DNA of 17,791 nucleotides. Source: an uncultured Desulfovibrio sp. Its GTDB lineage: Bacteria > Desulfobacterota > Desulfovibrionia > Desulfovibrionales > Desulfovibrionaceae. Where the stretch lies: positions 1 to 17,791 of the forward strand of contig URHE01000039.1 in assembly GCA_900547595.1 (NCBI GenBank). Reading direction: 5' to 3'. This document shows, one piece after another, positions 14,552 to 17,791 of this stretch. Numbering within the stretch: the stretch's first letter is position 1; each line of letters opens with the position of its first letter. Made by a program: the position numbers and the translations under genes. The notes beneath the pieces are model-generated. The model searched no databases and had not been told where the DNA came from. It saw only the letters and a list, made by a program, of their open reading frames with translations.

Positions 14552-14889
14552 CCCATTCCCTCCTGTGAAAATCCTGTTTACGGCCCGGCATCGGCACCGG
14601 GGACCTGCCTTCAACCATCAGCCCCACACATCCTTCCCGGCGGATGGTGTTTTGAGGCGCTGAAGATACACGAAAAAGAAACGGCGCACAAGCCGTCGGG
14701 CGGGGGAGAATATGCCATTTTCTTCAGGGGGACGCCCGCGTGGGACCGGGCAACGATGCGGAAGGCCCGGCGGATGTTCCGGCGGCCCTCCCGCGCCCGC
14801 GCTTGGCCTTTTTCCCAAAAATGTGTAGACTTTCGCCGGTCAGCACGCCCCGCAAAGGGCGGGCGCATCTCCAGCCAGCGAGGGTTCCC
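14552..14889. promoter_or_regulatory. Divergent intergenic region with promoters
   Basis: For the plus strand, TTGGCC (14803-14808) and TAGACT (14826-14831) are spaced 17 bp apart and lie about 60 bp before the exported-protein gene. For the minus strand, a weaker TTGTGC-N17-TATCTT pair lies about 14660-14700. No operator palindrome or riboswitch was recognised in the rest of this 338-bp gap. Confidence 0.45.
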
Positions 14890-15393
14890 ATGCATGCCAT
14901 CCGTCCGTTCGTTCTTCTTTTCGCCGCCGTGGCGCTGGCGGCCTCCTGCTTCAGCGCCTCACCCGTGTCCGCCGCCCAGGCTGCCGCACCCCAGGCGGGC
15001 AAGCCTGTGCAGGACGCGCCGCAGAAAAATGTCGATCGCACTACCGTGGTCAATGTGCAGATCGACGGCACGGACAGCATCGGCGCGCGCCTGAGCACCC
15101 GGCTCAAGGAGCGGTTCAACCAGAGCAGCCTTTTCCGGCTCAATGCCGATGAGGAAAGGGACGCGCCGGAACTGCGCGTGCTGCTGAATACCGCGCCGGA
15201 ATTTCCGAGCCGTCCGGGCGTGGGCTCCGTCTATGGCGTGTGCTGGGTTTTCAGTCAGGGCAAGGGCTATCTCGGCTATCTGCTCGCGCGCGAGGTGGGC
15301 ACGGTCAATGCCGACGACCTGGACGCCCTGGTGGACAAGCTCGTGGAGCGCACGGACGGCATCGCCGCCAAGTACGGCAACCTCTGGAAATAA
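14890..15393 (+). CDS. Exported protein of unknown function
   Basis: The family is not recognised. This 167-residue protein has an N-terminal signal peptide (MHAIRPFVLLFAAVALAAS) followed by Cys20, which gives a weak lipobox (LAASC), or alternatively a signal peptidase I site at VSA-AQ. The mature part begins with an Ala/Pro/Gln-rich linker and then an alpha/beta-looking domain (VVNVQIDGTDSIGARLSTRL, ELRVLLNT, YGVCWVFSQG). It is probably periplasmic or lipid-anchored. GAGGG lies about 6 nt upstream of the ATG. It is 15 bp from the corrinoid activator gene, so the two probably form an operon. Confidence 0.75.
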   Translation: MHAIRPFVLLFAAVALAASCFSASPVSAAQAAAPQAGKPVQDAPQKNVDRTTVVNVQIDGTDSIGARLSTRLKERFNQSSLFRLNADEERDAPELRVLLNTAPEFPSRPGVGSVYGVCWVFSQGKGYLGYLLAREVGTVNADDLDALVDKLVERTDGIAAKYGNLWK

Positions 15394-15408
15394 GCGGAAA
15401 CGGACAGG

Positions 15409-17073
15409 ATGGGCGTGCGCCTGCGCCTGTTCCCGGCCCCCGCGCCAGGTGAGGCCGCGCGGTCCGCGCCACGCGGAACGGAGATTTCCGCCCGTCCGGG
15501 GGATGATCTCGCCCGCGCCATCTGGCTCTCCGGGGCGCTGCCGCCGCGTCCGCTCTGTATGGGGCTGAGCCGGTGCGGGCGTTGCCGCGTCCGCTACCGG
15601 CGGGACGCGCCGCCGTCCCTGCCGGAAGAGGACGCCGTCTTTTCTCCGCCGGAACTGGCGGACGGCTGGCGCCTTTCGTGCCGCCATGGCGTTCCGGCGA
15701 AAGACGGCGCCGGCGGCCCACTGGAGCTGGAAGTGCCGGCGGAGGCGTTTGCCCCCGCGGACGCCGGCGTCTCCCCGCCGGTGGTGGCGCCGCCGGACGC
15801 CGGGCCGGTGGTCCTGGGGGTGGACCTGGGCACCACCTCCCTCCAGTGGCGCGCGCTGGCGCTCCCCTCCCGTGAAAACGGCGGCGATGCCCGCGCCGGG
15901 CGTGTCCTTGCCGAGGGGTGTCAGCTCAATCCCCAGGCCGGGGCCGGAGCGGACGTCATGTCGCGTCTGGCCTTCGCCCGTCAGGCCGACGGCCTGGCCA
16001 CGCTCAGCGGGCTGGCGCGCGCGGCGGTGCGCCGCATCGCCGGCGATCTGGAGCGCCGGGGGCTTCCGCCGGTGCGCATCTGCGTGGCGGCCAATACCGC
16101 CATGACGGATATTTTTCTCGGACGCGACGTGACGGGCCTCTGCGCCGCGCCCTACCGGCGCTCGCATGCGGGCGGCTGCCTGACGGAACTGCCGGGCCTT
16201 GCGCCCGTGCTCATTCCGCCGCTGCCCGGGCCCTTCGTGGGCGGGGACCTGAGCGCGGGGCTTGCCGCCATGCTGGCGGCGGGGATGCCGCGCCCCTTCG
16301 TGCTGGCGGATCTCGGCACCAATGGCGAGCTGGCCCTGCTCACGGCAGAGGAGAGGCTCTTCCTCGCCAGCGTGCCCCTCGGCCCCGCGCTGGAAGGCAT
16401 CGGGCCCGAATGCGGCAGCATGGCGGCGCCCGGTGTGGTCACGGAATTCCGCCTCGGGCCGGAGGGGCCGCGGCCGGTGCTGTTCGGGGAGCAGGGGCAC
16501 GGGGGCGCGTGCGGGGGCGGCCACGCGGCGGGCATCAGCGCCACGGGCTATCTCTCGCTGCTGGTCCTGCTGTGCCGTCTGGGGCTTCTGGATGGGGCCG
16601 GGCATTTTACGGAAGCCGGGGCGCATGCCTTCCCGCTGGCCCGCGCCCTTGGCCGGCGTATCGAACGGTCGCCGGCCGGCGCGCGGCTGCGTCTGCCCCT
16701 GGGCCTTTGGCTTTCCGCCGCTGATGTGGAACTGCTGCTCAAGGTCAAGGCGGCCTTCGCCGTGGCGCTGGAGGCCGTATGCGCCGCCGGGGGCGTGGCG
16801 CCGGCGGCTGTGCGGTGTCTGGCGCTTGCCGGGGCACTGGGCAGGCATGCGCGGCCCGCGGACCTCAAGGAGCTGGGCTTTGCGCCGGGCGTGCCGGAAG
16901 GGCGCATGGCCGCCGTGGGCAACGCGGCGCTTGAGGGCGCGTGCCTTCTGGCCGCCCGCCCGGAACGGCTGGAGCCCCTGGCAGCCCTCTGCGACCGGGC
17001 CGTCGTGCTGGAACTCACGGAAGATCCGGCATTTCAACAGACCTATCTTGGCCATATGCGCCTGGGAGAGTAA
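15409..17073 (+). CDS. RACo/RamA-like corrinoid activation protein ([2Fe-2S] + ASKHA)
   Basis: This 554-residue protein belongs with the ASKHA (DUF4445) reductive activators that use ATP to reduce inactive Co(II) corrinoid methyl carriers to Co(I). The N-terminal domain has a ferredoxin-like cysteine set CX5CX2C at 50, 56 and 59 plus Cys91, suited to a [2Fe-2S] cluster. A Pro/Ala-rich linker leads to the actin-like fold: GVDLGTTS (phosphate 1, Asp139), ADLGTNGE (phosphate 2, Asp301), IGPECGSMAAPGVV, and a late ALAGALGRHA. The ATG at 15409 has only a weak GGACAGG before it. Its partner corrinoid protein is not in the window. It is followed directly by a methyltransferase-like gene. Confidence 0.87.
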   Translation: MGVRLRLFPAPAPGEAARSAPRGTEISARPGDDLARAIWLSGALPPRPLCMGLSRCGRCRVRYRRDAPPSLPEEDAVFSPPELADGWRLSCRHGVPAKDGAGGPLELEVPAEAFAPADAGVSPPVVAPPDAGPVVLGVDLGTTSLQWRALALPSRENGGDARAGRVLAEGCQLNPQAGAGADVMSRLAFARQADGLATLSGLARAAVRRIAGDLERRGLPPVRICVAANTAMTDIFLGRDVTGLCAAPYRRSHAGGCLTELPGLAPVLIPPLPGPFVGGDLSAGLAAMLAAGMPRPFVLADLGTNGELALLTAEERLFLASVPLGPALEGIGPECGSMAAPGVVTEFRLGPEGPRPVLFGEQGHGGACGGGHAAGISATGYLSLLVLLCRLGLLDGAGHFTEAGAHAFPLARALGRRIERSPAGARLRLPLGLWLSAADVELLLKVKAAFAVALEAVCAAGGVAPAAVRCLALAGALGRHARPADLKELGFAPGVPEGRMAAVGNAALEGACLLAARPERLEPLAALCDRAVVLELTEDPAFQQTYLGHMRLGE

Positions 17074-17791
17074 ATGCCGCTTCGTTCCGCGCCGTCCGCT
17101 TCCTCCGCTTCGTCCGTGACCACCTCCGGCACACCCGCGCGGAAGCGCGCCAGGCCGTCTGCGCCGCCGCGCCGCCCACGGGGGCCCGGAGGGGAGGGAG
17201 GGCGCCCCGAGCGTCATGCCGGGCGCCCTTCGGCCTCGCCGTGGCCGGTGACGGGAACGCTCTTTCCACCGCTGGATGCCGCCGCGCAGGCGGCCCTGGC
17301 GCGCCTGCCCGAAGCCCTGGAGCGCGTCCGCCCGCTCTCCGCCGCGCACCGCCGCTCGCTGCCGGAGGACATCGCGGCCCTTTCCCGCGCGCTCACGGCC
17401 GAGCGGGCGGAACTGCGCCGGCCCTACTGGAGCCGTCCGGCCTTTGTGAGCGCCTATCTGTACTATTTTCTTCCCTGGAATCTGGTGCGCCTGACACGGC
17501 TTTTCAAGGGTCTGCCCCTGCCGCCGCCGGGACGGGGGGAGCATCCCGCCCTGCTCATGGACGCCGGTTCCGGGCCGCTGACAGTGCCGCTGGCGCTCTG
17601 GCTCGCCCGGCCTGAATGGCGTTCCGCGCCGGTGCGCGTGCTCGCGCTGGACAGCGCGGCGCAGCCGCTGGACGACTGGCAGACCGTCGCCAACGCGGCG
17701 CTTCGGCACCGCGAGGTGGTCGGCGCGGCGCCGTTCGCCGAACTGCAGGGCATGCTGTCGTACAAGGGCAATATGCTGCCGGTGCTGGTCA
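17074..17791 (+). CDS. SAM-dependent methyltransferase-like protein (partial, 3' end missing)
   Basis: The ATG immediately follows the TAA of the corrinoid activator (TAAATG), and the frame stays open for 239 codons to the window edge. After a low-complexity, basic N-terminus of about 55 residues comes a helical region (LPEDIAALSRALTAERAEL, YLYYFLPWNLVRLTRLF) and then a class I methyltransferase motif I, LLMDAGSGPLTVPLALWLA (about 165-183), with an acidic strand-2 motif VLALDSA. It resembles Rsm22-like or other small class I methyltransferases, but the target cannot be told. The true start could be later, since the first 55 residues are poorly protein-like. Confidence 0.72.
   Translation, partial: MPLRSAPSASSASSVTTSGTPARKRARPSAPPRRPRGPGGEGGRPERHAGRPSASPWPVTGTLFPPLDAAAQAALARLPEALERVRPLSAAHRRSLPEDIAALSRALTAERAELRRPYWSRPAFVSAYLYYFLPWNLVRLTRLFKGLPLPPPGRGEHPALLMDAGSGPLTVPLALWLARPEWRSAPVRVLALDSAAQPLDDWQTVANAALRHREVVGAAPFAELQGMLSYKGNMLPVLV

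Noticed and set aside
14959..17709. Minus-strand open frame of 916 codons at the right end
   Set aside because: It is antisense to three plausible plus-strand genes, Arg/Gly/Pro/Ala-rich, with no motif.

Overview
This 17.8-kb window is GC-rich, densely coded bacterial DNA. The gene content points to a sulfate- or sulfite-respiring deltaproteobacterium of the Desulfovibrionaceae (Desulfovibrio/Bilophila-like). The basis is a Tat-exported periplasmic [NiFe] hydrogenase with HynB/HynA-type sequences, sulfoacetaldehyde acetyltransferase, a sulfate-exporter-type permease and a corrinoid-activation protein. The genus is inferred from protein resemblance and cannot be fixed without database searches.

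Left part (1-4.8 kb), a C2 sulfonate/phosphonate module: the C-terminal Fis-type helix-turn-helix of a probable sigma-54 enhancer-binding regulator, an alanine/glycine-type sodium symporter (AGCS), then xsc (sulfoacetaldehyde + phosphate to acetyl phosphate + sulfite) and phnX (phosphonoacetaldehyde hydrolase). The 375-bp gap before xsc holds a sigma-54 promoter with the full GGCACG-N4-TTGC core. About 110-150 bp upstream of it lie phased palindromes typical of an upstream activator site. Xsc acts on the aldehyde made from taurine and PhnX on the aldehyde made from 2-aminoethylphosphonate, so one regulon may serve both analogous substrates. No aminotransferase lies in the window.

Middle (4.8-5.4 kb): a gene-free, hairpin-packed island that contains a frameshifted, truncated N-terminus of what looks like an IS5-type transposase. 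It is bracketed by a 23-bp perfect inverted repeat and by short direct repeats.

Centre (5.4-12 kb): a SprA-related putative metalloprotease (minus strand); divergently a hydrogenase cluster (small subunit, large subunit, maturation protease) behind a good sigma-70-type promoter; then a membrane-bound dCache-GGDEF diguanylate cyclase that looks poorer in GC than its neighbours. The cyclase converges on a minus-strand set: a DUF523 protein, a small one-pass membrane protein and a YeiH-type putative sulfate exporter with an unusual alanine-rich insert.

Right (14.6-17.8 kb): a plus-strand operon of an exported orphan protein, a RACo/RamA-like [2Fe-2S]-ASKHA corrinoid activator and a SAM-dependent methyltransferase-like gene that runs off the window.

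Physiologically the parts fit together: sulfite released from sulfonates is a terminal electron acceptor, periplasmic hydrogenase supplies electrons from H2, and an anion exporter could relieve excess sulfite or sulfate. That linkage is inference from gene proximity.
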